Source of the DNA: Balamuthia mandrillaris
Lineage: Eukaryota; Discosea; Longamoebia; Balamuthiidae
DNA: 37,385 nt
Assembly: GCA_031835245.1 (NCBI GenBank)
Contig: JAVKOQ010000443.1
Coordinates: forward strand, 1 to 37,385
Reading direction: 5' to 3'
Every line of letters starts with the position of its first letter. Positions within the stretch are counted from its first letter, which is position 1. The translations under genes were made by a program, and so were the position numbers. A model generated the notes under the pieces. That model was not told the origin of the DNA and did not search any database. It saw nothing but the letters and a program-made list of their open reading frames with translations. This document shows, one piece after another, positions 1 through 10,587 of the stretch.

Positions 1-33
1 TCTCTCTCTACTCTCTCTCTGTGCTCTGCTCTG

Positions 34-76
<43 letters not shown>
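1..76 (+). repeat. CT dinucleotide tract in a U2SURP intron
   Basis: CT repeats with scattered TG and CTGCT variants fill the left edge, in the intron before the first visible U2SURP exon. Similar CT tracts lie in its introns at about 867-900, 1399-1425 and 1771-1802. Confidence 0.85.
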
Positions 77-78
<2 letters not shown>

Positions 79-127
79 CTCTTGCTTCTTTTACCCAACA
101 TGGCATGCTGACTTAACGATATTGTAG

Positions 128-861
128 AAAGAGGAGTCAGAGACAGCAGCCATCTATGCCGAGTTCGTCGCTTCGTTTGAGACAGGGCCGAGCACCGAAA
201 GCAAGACCTTTGTTCGTGGAGGGACGATGACCATTTCTCCTACTTCTTCAACCCCGCTTTCCTCCCGGTCGTCGTCGTCGTCGTCTTCTTCTTCTTCTTC
301 TTCGTCGTCTGGTTCGTCTTCAAAGCTGTACACCCCCAAACCACTGTTTTCTTTGCCAAAGTCGTCCTCTTCTTCCTCTGCCGCATTTGCTTCGCCAGAC
401 GACTCGGCCAGTTCTTCCACGAAACCCAAGTCTAAAAAGAGGGTCATCGATGAGCTCAAGGAAGAGTTTTTGGGAGTGTTCGTCTCTTCTCTCCTTCTCT
501 CCTTCTCACCTTCTCTCCTTCGCTTCTTCCCTTTCCTCTCTTATCTCCTTCTGGCTTACCACATTCCTAATCCCACTCTCAGTCGTCCGACTTCAGACAT
601 AAAGGACTACCCTGCAGACATGGGCTCCTACGACACAGGAGATCCCACCACCACCAACCTCTACGTTGGCAACCTCTCTCCAGCGGTCACCGAAGAGGCT
701 TTGTTGCAAGAGTTTGGCAAATATGGTCCGGTGATTAGCGTAAAGATCATGTGGCCGCGTACTGATGAGGAAAAACGGCGTAACAGAAACTGTGGCTTTG
801 TACAATTTGAAGACAGAAAGTCTGCTGAGGCAGCTAAAGAAGGCTTACAAGGTCTCTTTCG

Positions 862-904
<43 letters not shown>

Positions 905-1393
905 TCACATCAGCACGCACATTTAAAAAGGTTATGTACTGAACGGGTACGACATGCGATTGGGGTGGGGCAAAGCCGTGCCCCAAGCCAAGAAACCCAC
1001 TCCAGGCGTTGTTCCCTCTTCTGCGACAACACCACCTGCTGCCTCAGCATCCATGATGCCTTCCATCTATCCAACCCCTACCATCGTACGTCTAACTTAG
1101 AGACGTTTTTTTTTTTGTTTTTGACTGTTGGGTTAACGGACACCATACCGCCATTTTCTCCATTTCGTTTTATTTTCTTTGCAGGGTGTTCCTGGGCAAC
1201 CAGGTTTGTTCCTTCGCTTCCTCATTGTTTCTTCTTCTTTCTTTGTTGTCTCTCACTCACTCACTCACTCACTCACTCACTCACTCACTCACTCACTCAC
1301 TCACCACTCACTCACTCACTCCACACACTCACTCACTCACCTCTCACACTCACACCACCACCACCACACACCACCACCACTCACACTCACTCA

Positions 1394-1424
<31 letters not shown>

Positions 1425-1766
1425 GCTTCTCCTCTCTCACTACAACTATTTTTATAAATTAAAAAAGGACTTTTGGGAATGGCGCCAGCAGCTATGATGG
1501 CAGCACCAGGAATGGTGATGGGAGCTGGAGCACCCATCAATCTCTATCAACAACAGCAGCAACCGTACCAACAACAACCTCATCCACAACAACAATCACC
1601 AGTGATAATACCGCCGATGATGCAGCAACAACCGCTCGAAAGGAGAGTGATTATACCAACTGATATCACTCATCTGAACCTTATTAATCATCTTGCGTCT
1701 TACAGCGCTAAAGAGGGTCAACAATTTGAGGTAAAACCATCCCTCTTCTCAATTCTCGTTCGCTAG

Positions 1767-1805
<39 letters not shown>

Positions 1806-3480
1806 CTTGACAGTCATTTTATTCATACTTTTGCTCATTTTTTTTAAAATTCGAACATAAATGATACAGCAATTGATAATGGAGAAAGAGAAAGAGAATC
1901 CTTTGTTCGCATTTCTGTTCGAGGCCAACTCCGATGAAAACATTTATTATCGGTGGAAAGTATTTTCGCTGCTGCAAGGCGGCAGCGATCAACACTGGTC
2001 CACCGAACCCTTTCAAATGTTTCCTGGTGGCCCTTTTTGGATTCCTCCTCCTCTTCCTTCTTCTCCTCTTTCTTCATCTTCAACTCCACCACCACCACCA
2101 CCACAACGAACGGAAAACGACGACGAGAGAAGGAAAGCTAACAACAATAATGAAGATAATAACAAACAAGAACGAAGACTACGACCTCATAGCTCAAGTC
2201 GGAGTTTGAGCAGAAGTAGAAGCCCTAGCCCACACCGTCGACGACGAAGAAGCAGAAGCAGAAGTCCACCAAGTCGCCGAAGCGAGCGAGATAGACACAC
2301 TTCATCGAGTTCCAGAGAACAAAGTAGGGATAGAGAAAGAGACAGAGACAGAGATAGAGAAAGAGATCGGCGAAATAACACACTAAGTCGAGATAGAGAC
2401 AGAGACAGAGACAGGGACCGAAGCAGAGACAGAGACAGAGACAGAGAACGCGAAAGAAACAGAAGCAGAGAAAGAGACGAGGACAGAAGAGAACATCGCC
2501 AACGACGCGAACGCAGCAGCAGCATAAAAGCCAAAGAGCTCTCCGCCTCCCAACGAGACCACTTTGAGGATCTCCTGCGAGCTCTCACCCTCTCTCGCCC
2601 GCGCATCCGCGAGGCCATGTGCTTTGCGCTGGACCATAGCGAGTGCGCGGAGGAGGTGGTGGAGATTCTCACGGAGGCACTGACCCTGAAGGAGACCCCT
2701 GTGGCTACCAAAGTGGCCAGGCTGTTCTTGGTGTCGGACATTTTACACAACTCGACAGCGCCGGTGCCCAACGCCTCTGCCTATCGTACTTTGTAAGTTT
2801 TTGTTTTGTTATTTGCAGTTATTCTCTCGTTCTCTTGTCTGCTTCTCGTTCTCTCGTTCTGTGCTTCTCTCTTCTCTTGAGGGAGCCTCAATAGCTAACA
2901 AAAAAACCCCTCCCACTTATTTATAGTTTCGAACGAAAGTTACCAACTATCTTTGAAAGCATGCACGACACCTTGCGTTCGATCACCGGGCGAATGACTT
3001 CGGAGAATCTGAAGGAGCAAGTGCTGAGAGTGCTGCGCGTTTGGGAAGCTTGGAGTTTATATCCCTCTTATTACCTGACAGAACTTCAGAACCTCTTTTT
3101 GAAGAAGAGTTCTCAGCAACACAAAGACGAGAAAGAAGAGGGAATGCAGCAAGATAGAGAAGAAGAAGAAGCAGAAGTAGAAGCAGAAGCAGAGGAAGAG
3201 GAAGAGAAGATGAAGCTGGAAAGGAAAGAAGTGGTTCCTGATCCAGAGCTTGATGGAGAAACCCGTACGTATCTGTTTGCTTTTTGAAAGTGTTTCGTTC
3301 ATCTTCTTCACTAACTCGAAAAAATGAATAACAGTGGAGGACGATCTACTTCCTATCTTGGTGGAAGGACTGAGACTCCTAACGGCGGAGGAAGTGCAAC
3401 ACCTTTGCATAACTCATGGGCTAACGGCCGCTGGGACACAGCAAGAGATGAAAGAAAGACTTGCGCTTCTTTTACAATGA
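128..3480 (+). CDS. U2SURP: U2 snRNP-associated SR140 protein (5' partial)
   Basis: Spliceosomal protein of the U2 snRNP. Exons read as 128-477, 583-851, 931-1085, 1185-1203, 1468-1730, 1870-2792, 2927-3264 and 3335-3480; all phases agree and give 820 visible residues. The first visible exon opens with the family signature (ETAAIYAEF, KTFVRGG), so the true start lies upstream, beyond an intron rich in CT. In order: an RRM at about residues 140-225 (NLYVGNL, VKIMWPRTDEE, NRNCGFVQF, then LGWGKAVP after an intron), a SURP module at 329-390 (ENPLFAFLFEANS, YYRWKVFSLLQG), an Arg/Ser/Asp-rich stretch at about 457-570, a CID domain at 576-717 (ARLFLVSDILHNS, VLRVWEAWSLYP) and a short SAP-like C-terminus. 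The human protein, from memory, carries its RS region at the C-terminus; here it sits between SURP and CID. The 19-nt exon at 1185-1203 is a micro-exon. The gene faces VPS36 tail to tail. Confidence 0.93.
1251..1345 (+). repeat. Intronic TCAC tetranucleotide repeat
   Basis: About twenty copies of TCAC, with small breaks, lie in the U2SURP intron after the 19-nt exon. A mixed CAC/CT stretch to about 1425 follows. Confidence 0.85.
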
Positions 3481-3502
3481 TGATCTTATTTTTTTAAATG
3501 TT

Positions 3503-3634
3503 TCAAGCGGATTGTAGGAAAAAATTCGGATAGAAGAAAAGACCTTCTATAGACTCGTCTCTGCATAACAAACCTCTTTGTTCTGTGCTCTGTTTGTTTG
3601 TGAAACATTAAACAAAGAGAGAGAGAGAGAGAAA

Positions 3635-3666
<32 letters not shown>

Positions 3667-5553
3667 TAACAGACAAGAGAGCACAAAGATACAAAGAAAA
3701 AGAGAAACACGAACCAATAATTGTTGAGTGGCAAGAGGCAAAGAGAGAGACATCTCTTTGGCAACGTCGAGAGCGCTGCACTTGCCTTGTCGTTCTACAA
3801 AGGCTGCAATTCTTTGAGCCACTTGTTCTTCTCTGTAAGATACTATAATATTGTTTTGTTTAGTTTTGTTTAAGCATTGGTGAAGAAAGAGAAGAGAAGA
3901 AGAGAGAAGAAAGCGTACAGGATTGAACGACAAGAACGCCGCTTTCGAACTTGTGCAAACGAATGGGAAGAGAGAGACGTTCCAACAGAAGACACGCTCT
4001 GTACAAATCTTCTGGTGATATCAACTCTGTACGATGAAAATAAGTTGGTTATCAAGAAGAAGGTAACCAAGAAGAAGAAGCGGAAGAAGAACCTGTGCCA
4101 CGAGCCCTGTTAAAGATGCAATAAAGGTCGGTCAGAGCAATCATGCCACCTGCTCTCTCCAAAAAGGATGGTTGCCGTTCGTCGTTGGTGCACAAAAAGT
4201 CGGACAGCTCTTTTGCTAATTGTCTATGATATTGGGAACCTGCTGATTCTCTTGTCATGTTTAAGAAGAGAGCAGAAGTGAGAAGATATACAAAGAGGCG
4301 GAATTGAAAAAAAAAAAGAAATGAAAGAAAGGAGCAACAAACCGAGTGACAGGAGAAGCGATACCCATGCTCAATAAATACTCTCCAAATTGTTGTTGCG
4401 CAGCATCGTCTTCAGATGCAGAGGAGGATGAAGAAAGAGTTTCCGCCTTGAAACGCTGTGCAAGAGCCACCATGTCTTTGGCCATCGCCATCAATGCGTT
4501 AAGATCCGTGAAAGCTTGTGCTAACGAGTTCTCCGTTCGTTTTGCCTTTTCGTCCATTTGAAGCATTAAGGCAGCTGTTTCAAAAGTTAACAGAGAAGAA
4601 GAAAGAAGAAAGAAGAAAGAAGAAAGAAGAAAGAAGAAAGAAGAAAGAAGAAAGAAGAGAGAAGAGAGTTAAGATCGTACAAACACCAGCCGACCGAACT
4701 GAAGAGGTAGAAGAAGAAACATAAGCAGATGAAGAGGTGGAGGAGGAGGAGGCACGGTGCAACAACCAAGGCTTTTGGTCGAGCACTTTTTGCCAACGAG
4801 AGAGAAACAAGTTTCGGCCACCAGAATTGAAGATCAGAAGCAGAGGCGGGCAGTTGTTGCATTCCTCTGTAAAGGTAACTTGGGCTGTTGGCTTGTCCGT
4901 GTTCAAACCAACGGTCTAAAGGAAGACGAACAAGAAAAAGAATAAGAAGACGAAGCAACAAAAAAGAAGAGGAGGAAGCGGAAGAGCGGAAGAGCGGAAG
5001 AAGAGGAAGAAGAAGAACTACAACAACAAGAAGAACAAGACGAACAACAACAATATAACGACAACATTGCCACACGGCACAACAACACTAAAGAAGAGAA
5101 AGAAAGAAACCTGTTTGAGAGCATCCACTTTGTGAATGTTGGGGTGCGGCAAAGAAAGAAAGTAAGCACCGCTCATTCGTGGTTTCTTGGTATGAGACGA
5201 AGAGGCGTCCATCGTCCATATCAACCGATGGCTGGTAAGAACGAGCGCACCCTCCTCACTCTGTTGTGGTTGTTGCACGCTAAAGTGGGAACAGCACAAA
5301 AAAGGGGGGTGAATGGTCGCAAGTAGAGAAACATCATCAAATAAAAGAATAGCAGCGTAACCTACAGCAGAGCAAACTGCACTCCGCTTTGTTGCGTCAG
5401 GGCCGGAAGGGTCTCTCCAGGCAGGAGCAGATCCCGGGCGGTAGGCCCCGTGCCCAGCCGCCATTCTCCTTCGACCCTTGTCCACGGCGCTTCTCCTCCT
5501 TCGCCTTCTTTCTTCTCCATACTGTTAAATATCTCCTTTTTAAGCCAATCCAC
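3503..5553 (-). CDS. VPS36: ESCRT-II subunit VPS36
   Basis: ESCRT-II component acting at endosomes in sorting of ubiquitinated membrane cargo. Eight exons on the minus strand: 5366-5553, 5111-5279, 4681-4915, 4343-4574, 4093-4250, 3919-4026, 3715-3842 and 3503-3589; phases agree and give 434 residues, near the human length (386). The N-terminus ([11 protein letters not shown], then [11 protein letters not shown], then [14 protein letters not shown]) is a GLUE-type PH domain, the ubiquitin and phosphoinositide binding part; I see no NZF zinc finger. The helical and winged-helix part is close to human VPS36: [61 protein letters not shown], then [27 protein letters not shown], and a C-terminal [18 protein letters not shown]. 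The stop codon lies 22 bp from the U2SURP stop on the other strand. Introns hold GA and GAAGAAA repeats (CT and TTTCTTC on the coding strand). Confidence 0.93.
3618..3666 (-). repeat. Intronic CT tract of VPS36
   Basis: GA repeats on plus, hence CT on the coding strand, in the last VPS36 intron (between exons 3715-3842 and 3503-3589). Confidence 0.85.
4588..4668 (-). repeat. Intronic TTTCTTC heptamer repeat of VPS36
   Basis: About ten copies of GAAGAAA on plus (TTTCTTC on the coding strand) fill most of the intron between VPS36 exons 4681-4915 and 4343-4574. Confidence 0.85.
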
Positions 5554-5567
5554 GTCATCAAAAATTC

Positions 5568-5576
5568 TATATAAGG
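5568..5576 (+). promoter_or_regulatory. TATA-like box
   Basis: The sequence TATATAAGG lies in the 239-bp divergent interval between the VPS36 start (5553, minus) and the BPL_N gene start (5793, plus). It is well oriented for plus-strand transcription. It is too close to the VPS36 start codon to serve that gene easily. The assignment rests on sequence alone. Confidence 0.4.
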
Positions 5577-5792
5577 TCTTGTTTCAAGATTGCATGAGAA
5601 ATTTCCAATAACGTGATGACTCCAACACGGCCGGCAGATGTCCGTTATTCAAGGGGCAGTTCGGGCGAGACCGGTTGCCGCAAAACAGAGACCCCCTTCA
5701 TTTCGCAGCCTCTTCTTCAGAGAAAAAAAAGAAGGAAGGGAAGGCGAAAAGCATGAAGGCGAACGCCGCGGTGTGCCAAACCAACAACGAAC

Positions 5793-6335
5793 ATGCAAAC
5801 GGGCGAGGAGGAGGAACGACGGGTCCTCGTCTATGACGGACCTGGCATCGACAAGCGACAAGCCGACCAAGTGAAGCTCTTCCTGGACCAAGCCTCGGCC
5901 TCGCCGCACCGCAGCATTACCCGTGACGTGGTCGTGGAGATCCACCGTGACCTGCAAGAGTTGCACGGCTTTGACACGCTGGTGGTGCCTGGCGGTCGGG
6001 TCTTCAACCTCAGCAGAAAGATAGATGGGGAGGTGGTGCGTGACTGGGTCAGCAACCAGGGCGGTCGCTTCGTGGGCATCTGTGCGGGGGCATGCCTCGG
6101 GGCGCTGCACGAGAGCCAGCTGGGCTTGGGGCTGCTGCCCGTCAAGACCTTGGTTGCCCCTTGGGACAAACAAGTGGACATGAGGGGCTACGTGACCCTT
6201 CAAGCCACTTCTCCCTCTGCCACTACTTCTCGGTCTTCATGTTCTTCCTCCTCTTTCTCTGAGTCTTCTTCATGTTCTTCTTCATGTTCTTCTTCTTGTT
6301 CTTGTTCTTCTTCTTCTTCTTCTTCTTCTTCTTCT

Positions 6336-6367
<32 letters not shown>

Positions 6368-6734
6368 CTCTTCTTCTTCCCTCTCCTCTTCTTCCTCTTC
6401 TTCTTCTTCCTCTTCGTCGGCATTTGAACGAGTGGAAGTGTGTTACAGAAACGGAGCGTATTTCTGCAGGAACCAGCCCGCGTTTTGGAAGAACCAGGTC
6501 ACCACTCACTATATGGTGGTGGACGTGAAGCTGCGCGGCCTGACCAAGCAATGGCACGGCAAGTGTGCTCGGTCGCTCTGCGGCAAGGCTGCCGTGATCT
6601 CGGGGGCGTGCGGCGCGGGGCGGGTGGTGCTCTGTGGCCCGCATCCCGAGTTCACGCCGGGTCTGGAGGAGTACACAGCCCACCTGGTGCTTGACCTAGC
6701 TTCTTCTTCTGCTTCTCTAGCTGGCACGTCATGA
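5793..6734 (+). CDS. BPL_N-type glutamine-amidotransferase-like protein with poly-Ser insert
   Basis: Single-exon reading frame of 313 residues from ATG 5793. It matches the N-terminal domain of biotin-protein ligases (BPL_N, a class-I glutamine amidotransferase-like fold): VLVYDGPGID at the start, LVVPGGRVFNLSRKI, then GGRFVGICAGACLG with the nucleophile-elbow cysteine at residue 97. Near the end VVLCGPHPEF supplies the His-x-Glu pair at residues 284 and 286, so a Cys-His-Glu triad is complete. No biotin-ligase catalytic domain follows before the stop, so this is a stand-alone domain, as also seen in other eukaryotes and bacteria. Residues about 140-209 are almost all serine, coded by a TTC/TCT repeat (6208-6420). 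This could be an expressed loop or an unrecognised intron; no convincing splice pair brackets it. The substrate is unknown. Confidence 0.8.
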
Positions 6735-7017
6735 GTCACAGATGGTGACCTCTTTCAAAGAAGGGAAAGGGAAGGCCAGCCCCCCCCAGAGCCGCGCTTC
6801 TTGCGCTCCCTGTCCCTCCTCGAGATGCCTCCTGTCGCTCGTGGTGGAGAGTATTACTCGTGGATGCAGGGGTGGCCAACCACAACACAACAGACCACCG
6901 AGAGAAGAGCTTGAGCGTCGAAAAGTATGGAGCTCTTCTTCTTCCTTCTTCCTTCTTCTATTTCACACGAGATTTCAATTTATTCCACTATCAAAAAATT
7001 AAAAAAAAGCTTTAATT

Positions 7018-7082
7018 GTCGACATGGAAGATCAATCTTCCGAAGATCGCCAATCCAAATTCATAATTTTATTTTTGTCGAC
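7018..7082. promoter_or_regulatory. Pair of GTCGAC palindromes upstream of the 7110 gene
   Basis: GTCGAC occurs at 7018-7023 (in AATTGTCGACA) and 7077-7082 (in TTTTTGTCGACC), the second 28 bp before the ATG at 7110. The same T-flanked palindrome occurs, mostly in pairs, in other promoter intervals of this window. The rest of 6735-7109 holds no gene I can support. Confidence 0.5.
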
Positions 7083-7109
7083 CACCGACGAAAGGAACGA
7101 CTAGCGGGA

Positions 7110-8643
7110 ATGGAAGAACCAAGAACCTTGGTCGGCTCAAACGCTTTGATGAGTGGCGAATGCATCCTGCCCACAGAGGAGCTTTCGGTTGAACAGAAGA
7201 AAAAGATGTAGGTGGTACTTACATTGCATCTTCAACATGTCTGACAATCGTTTTTTTTTTTGTTTTCCTTAGACTCAAAGAAACGCGATCGCTTCAAGAA
7301 TTCACAAAGCTTTGGAAGAGTTTGTTTTTTTCTTTCTTTCTTTCGTCGTTTTTTCTTTTCTTTCCTTTCTTTCTTTTCTTCTTACTCTCTTTCTGTCTTT
7401 ATTTGAAAGTATCGATACCAAAAGCAAGCGAAGCGAGGTATTACCTGGACGTTCTCTCGGAGGCCCACGGTTATTTCGACTCTTGGGCCTTGCTGCAAGA
7501 GTTCATACAGGTCAGTTTAACTTCATCTTCTTCTTGTTCTTGTTCTTGTTCTTGTTCTTCTTCTTCTTCTTGTTCTTGTTCTTGTTCTTCTTCTTCTTCT
7601 TCTTCTTCTTCTTCTTCTTCTTCTTCTTCTTCTTCTTCTTCTTGTTCTTCTTCTTCTTCGTCTTCGTCTTCTTCTCCGTTCTTCTTCATTCTTCATTTTA
7701 TTTCCTCTTTCCACTATTCTCCTTCTTCTGCTTTCTGCCTCTGCACCCTTCTTTCCGTTCTTTGTTGTGTTACATATTCATTTCGAGTCTTTCTGTTATA
7801 TATTTTGTTAAAAAAAAGATGGAAAAGTATAGCGCGGAGAAAGGTTTTGGGCCTTTCAGCAGGTATCGCGCCAAAGTAACCAACCTTCTTCGCGATGTTC
7901 TCAAAGACACTAAAGCCTATCGATGGTTCCTTCATTCTTTCCCGTCTGTCTTGCTTTCTTGTCTGTCCTTTGTTGTGATGTGTCTATGTTTGAAAGTCGT
8001 TCTTGCTTGTCTTATCTTTCTGTCCCATTGCAAAAAACAAGTTTACAAGAATATGACACAACCAAGATATCCGTAGCACATCCGTTACGCATAAAGACAG
8101 ATAAAAGAGCCGACTTTGTCACCAACAACGAATGGCTGCTCAGCATTGACATCATTACTGCCAATTACACCACTGCTACTCTCTTTGATGCTGAGGCAGA
8201 ACTTGCTCCAACTTGGCAAGAGTTGGTTCTCTTCTACTCTTCGTTCCTTCTTTTCCTTTCTTTCTTCTGATTCTGCGCTTTTTCTCTCTTCGAATGTTCG
8301 TTCAAACAACAAAACCAACAAAAACAGATTTTGTGAAAAGCAAGCAGACATTCATCCGTATCTTCCCAAAGCAAAGATATTTAGACAAATTGTTTTTGGC
8401 TTTCTCAACACGAAAGCTACCGGTCTCATACAGTCCAGGGTTTGCTTTGCCTCTCTTTCTTCTCTCTGCTTTCCTTCTCCGCTTTGCTTCTCTCTTCTCT
8501 TTATTATTAATATTATTGCTTTCCAATGCAACTAATACCCGAACAATATGATATGAAGTTGATGGAATGTATTCATTCTTATTTGGTCGAAGTGTTTGGT
8601 GATGATGTGACAAACCGAATAATATTTACCTCCAATGTACATG

Positions 8644-8678
<35 letters not shown>

Positions 8679-9359
8679 TTTCCCAACACTTATCTTTTTT
8701 TTTTTGCTTCGGTTTATTACCAGGACGAAATAGTTATTCACATTGGTAACGGCGCTTTGGATGGAAACAATCTCGAGTACTTGAACAAAGTTCCTCTTCC
8801 TCTCTCGCTCTCTCGCTCTCTTTTCTCTTCTCTATTTTCTTTCTCCGATTCTTAACTTATGTCTTCACATAAAAGCTGTGGAATAGATTGAGTGAACCAA
8901 TTCCGATTCAAGCAGAAGCACCAATGTGCACTTCCGCTCTTCAAAAAGACGTGCATTACCGGTGCGTACTCTACAAGATGAAAGGCATCGGCGACCACAA
9001 GACACGTTGCGTGCGAACCACTTACTCTCCTCTCATTGTGGAAGATGAAAAGGGTACGTCTGTTATTTATTTATTTTTCTTTATTCTTGGTGTGTTCGTT
9101 AGTCTTATCCTCTTTTTGTTGCACCTATTTTTCAACAGGAGAGAAAAGAATAGAAGGAGCAAACGAGAAAACGAGAAAACTGTACGGCATCCCATCCAAC
9201 CAATTCTACATGTACTTTAAACAAGAGCTTCTTGGCCACAAAACGCTGGACGATCGCGACCTTTACTTCTACTGCGACGGTCACCTTGCGAAATGGGTTG
9301 TCGAAACGGAAGAGGAGGTGAAAGGCAAAGAGGAAGAAAAGGAAGAAAAAAAGGAATAA
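7110..9359 (+). CDS. Conserved-looking ten-exon protein of unknown family
   Basis: I do not recognise the family. Exons read as 7110-7207, 7273-7319, 7425-7510, 7819-7925, 8042-8221, 8328-8439, 8559-8636, 8724-8789, 8876-9053 and 9139-9359; all phases agree and give 390 residues from ATG 7110. The composition is that of a compact soluble globular protein, apart from a Lys/Glu tail after about residue 370. No signal peptide or membrane segment is seen. Landmarks are YYLDVLSEAHGYFDSWALLQ, GFGPFSRYRAKV, WLLSIDIITANYTTATLFD, FRQIVFGFLNTKA, TSNDEIVIHIGNG and LYFYCDGHLAKWV. The hydrophobic strands ending in Asp/Glu (LLSIDI and DEIVIHI), split by helices, could be a nucleotidyl-cyclase or polymerase palm-like fold, but this is speculation. 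Introns 3 and 7 are packed with TTC/TTG and CT repeats. Exon limits, chosen from open frames without a homologue, are less certain than the gene itself. Confidence 0.7.
7522..7680 (+). repeat. Intronic TTC/TTG repeat in the 7110-9359 gene
   Basis: TTC triplets broken by TTG, on the coding strand, within intron 3 (7511-7818). Confidence 0.85.
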
Positions 9360-9497
9360 CTGTTTTTTTTTTTCTCTTGCTCTTTATGTATGGCGCCAGC
9401 AAAAGCAGAAAGAAAGAGAAGGAGCATAGCTCAAGGAAGGAACCGGCGCCACTGAGGGAGCAAACACTGAAGTGAGAGATGCGTTATTCCAATGAGT

Positions 9498-10196
9498 TTA
9501 TTCTTCTTCCTCGTCCTCCTCCCGCTCCCCCTCCCGCTCTCCCTGCCCCTCCCCCTCTCCCTCCCCTTCCCCCTCCCCTTCCCCCTCCTGTCGTGGCGGT
9601 GCCTCTCCAAGGAATAGGTCCAAGCGGAGGCGTTTGCGGGCGAAGGTGCCTTGCTGGATACAGGCCGTTTGAAGAAAGGCTGAAAGAGAGATATCCTGTA
9701 GCTCACTTCCACTGCCGCCGCCGCCGCCACCGACACTGGCTTTTGGTGCCTCGTTCTCTTCCTCCTCCTCCAGGCGTTCTTCTGAACGGGAGAGGAGGGG
9801 TGCACACTCCCACGGAGCTGTGGTGAGGGGCTCGTTGGGCGCCCCGCCTCTCGCCAGCCTCTTGCGTTTGCGAGAGCCCTGTAGCCTTGGGCGCTCTGTC
9901 CCCTGCCCAGCGGTCACCCTGGCGTTTTGACTGGCGTTTTGCCTACGACCGTCGAGCCCGCCACGGACTACGCCAATCTGTAGGGCGCGCGCGTTCGTGG
10001 TCCTGGTAGCCACTGAGCCAGTTGGCGCCTCAGCTTTCCGTTTGTGGAACACCCCACGCACCTGCGGGGGAGTGGATCGGCAAGGTTGGAGGAAGCAGCC
10101 ATCCTCTTGGGAAGAAAGTTGTGCCCGTGGGGCGCCGGCGAAGCCAAACTTTGCAGGTCCTTGGAGGGGTGAAGCAGAGAGCGCATCGTAAGCCAT
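9498..10196 (-). CDS. Hypothetical low-complexity protein with nuclear-type basic patches
   Basis: GC-rich open frame of 232 residues on the minus strand, read from ATG 10196. The same frame stays open upstream without an ATG, and a possible splice acceptor (CATACCAG) sits just before the start, so an upstream exon is possible. I recognise no domain. Visible parts: a basic patch GSRKRKRLARGG, an acidic run EERLEEEEENE, a glycine run, a likely helix LSAFLQTACIQQGTFARKRL, and a Glu/Gly repeat tail to the stop at 9498. The basic patches suggest a nuclear location, as inference. It lies tail to tail with the 7110-9359 gene (138 bp between stops) and head to head with the 10588 gene. The 10200-10400 stretch upstream is CT/C rich on the coding strand, as the introns here are. 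Confidence 0.45.
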   Translation of the reverse strand: MAYDALSASPLQGPAKFGFAGAPRAQLSSQEDGCFLQPCRSTPPQVRGVFHKRKAEAPTGSVATRTTNARALQIGVVRGGLDGRRQNASQNARVTAGQGTERPRLQGSRKRKRLARGGAPNEPLTTAPWECAPLLSRSEERLEEEEENEAPKASVGGGGGGSGSELQDISLSAFLQTACIQQGTFARKRLRLDLFLGEAPPRQEGEGEGEGEGEGEGQGEREGEREEDEEEE

Positions 10197-10587
10197 GCCG
10201 TCCTGGTATGTAGTCTTGTTGGTTAAAGGGGAAAAAAAAAAGAGCGCGTACTGTCGTTTACCATCATAAAAAAAAACCAAGAGATGACAGAAAGCAAAGG
10301 GAGAGAGGGAGAGAGGGGGGGGGAGAGAGAGCGAGAGAGGAAGAGAGGGCAAGCGGAACAAACTTTTCTCAGAAACTTTCAAGTTGGGCACATGAACAAA
10401 ATAGGGAAACGTTCTCTGTATTCTCTGTGAGTTCCACGCGTGCTGTTTTTTTGGTCAAACGGCAACAATTCCGAGGCCTCAAATAAACGTTTATTGCGCC
10501 TTTTTTTCCAAATCACGAAAATTTTGGTGTTAGCCAACCCGTGCACTTAAAAAACAAGGAAAGGAGCAACCTGCTCGCGCAACGCCC

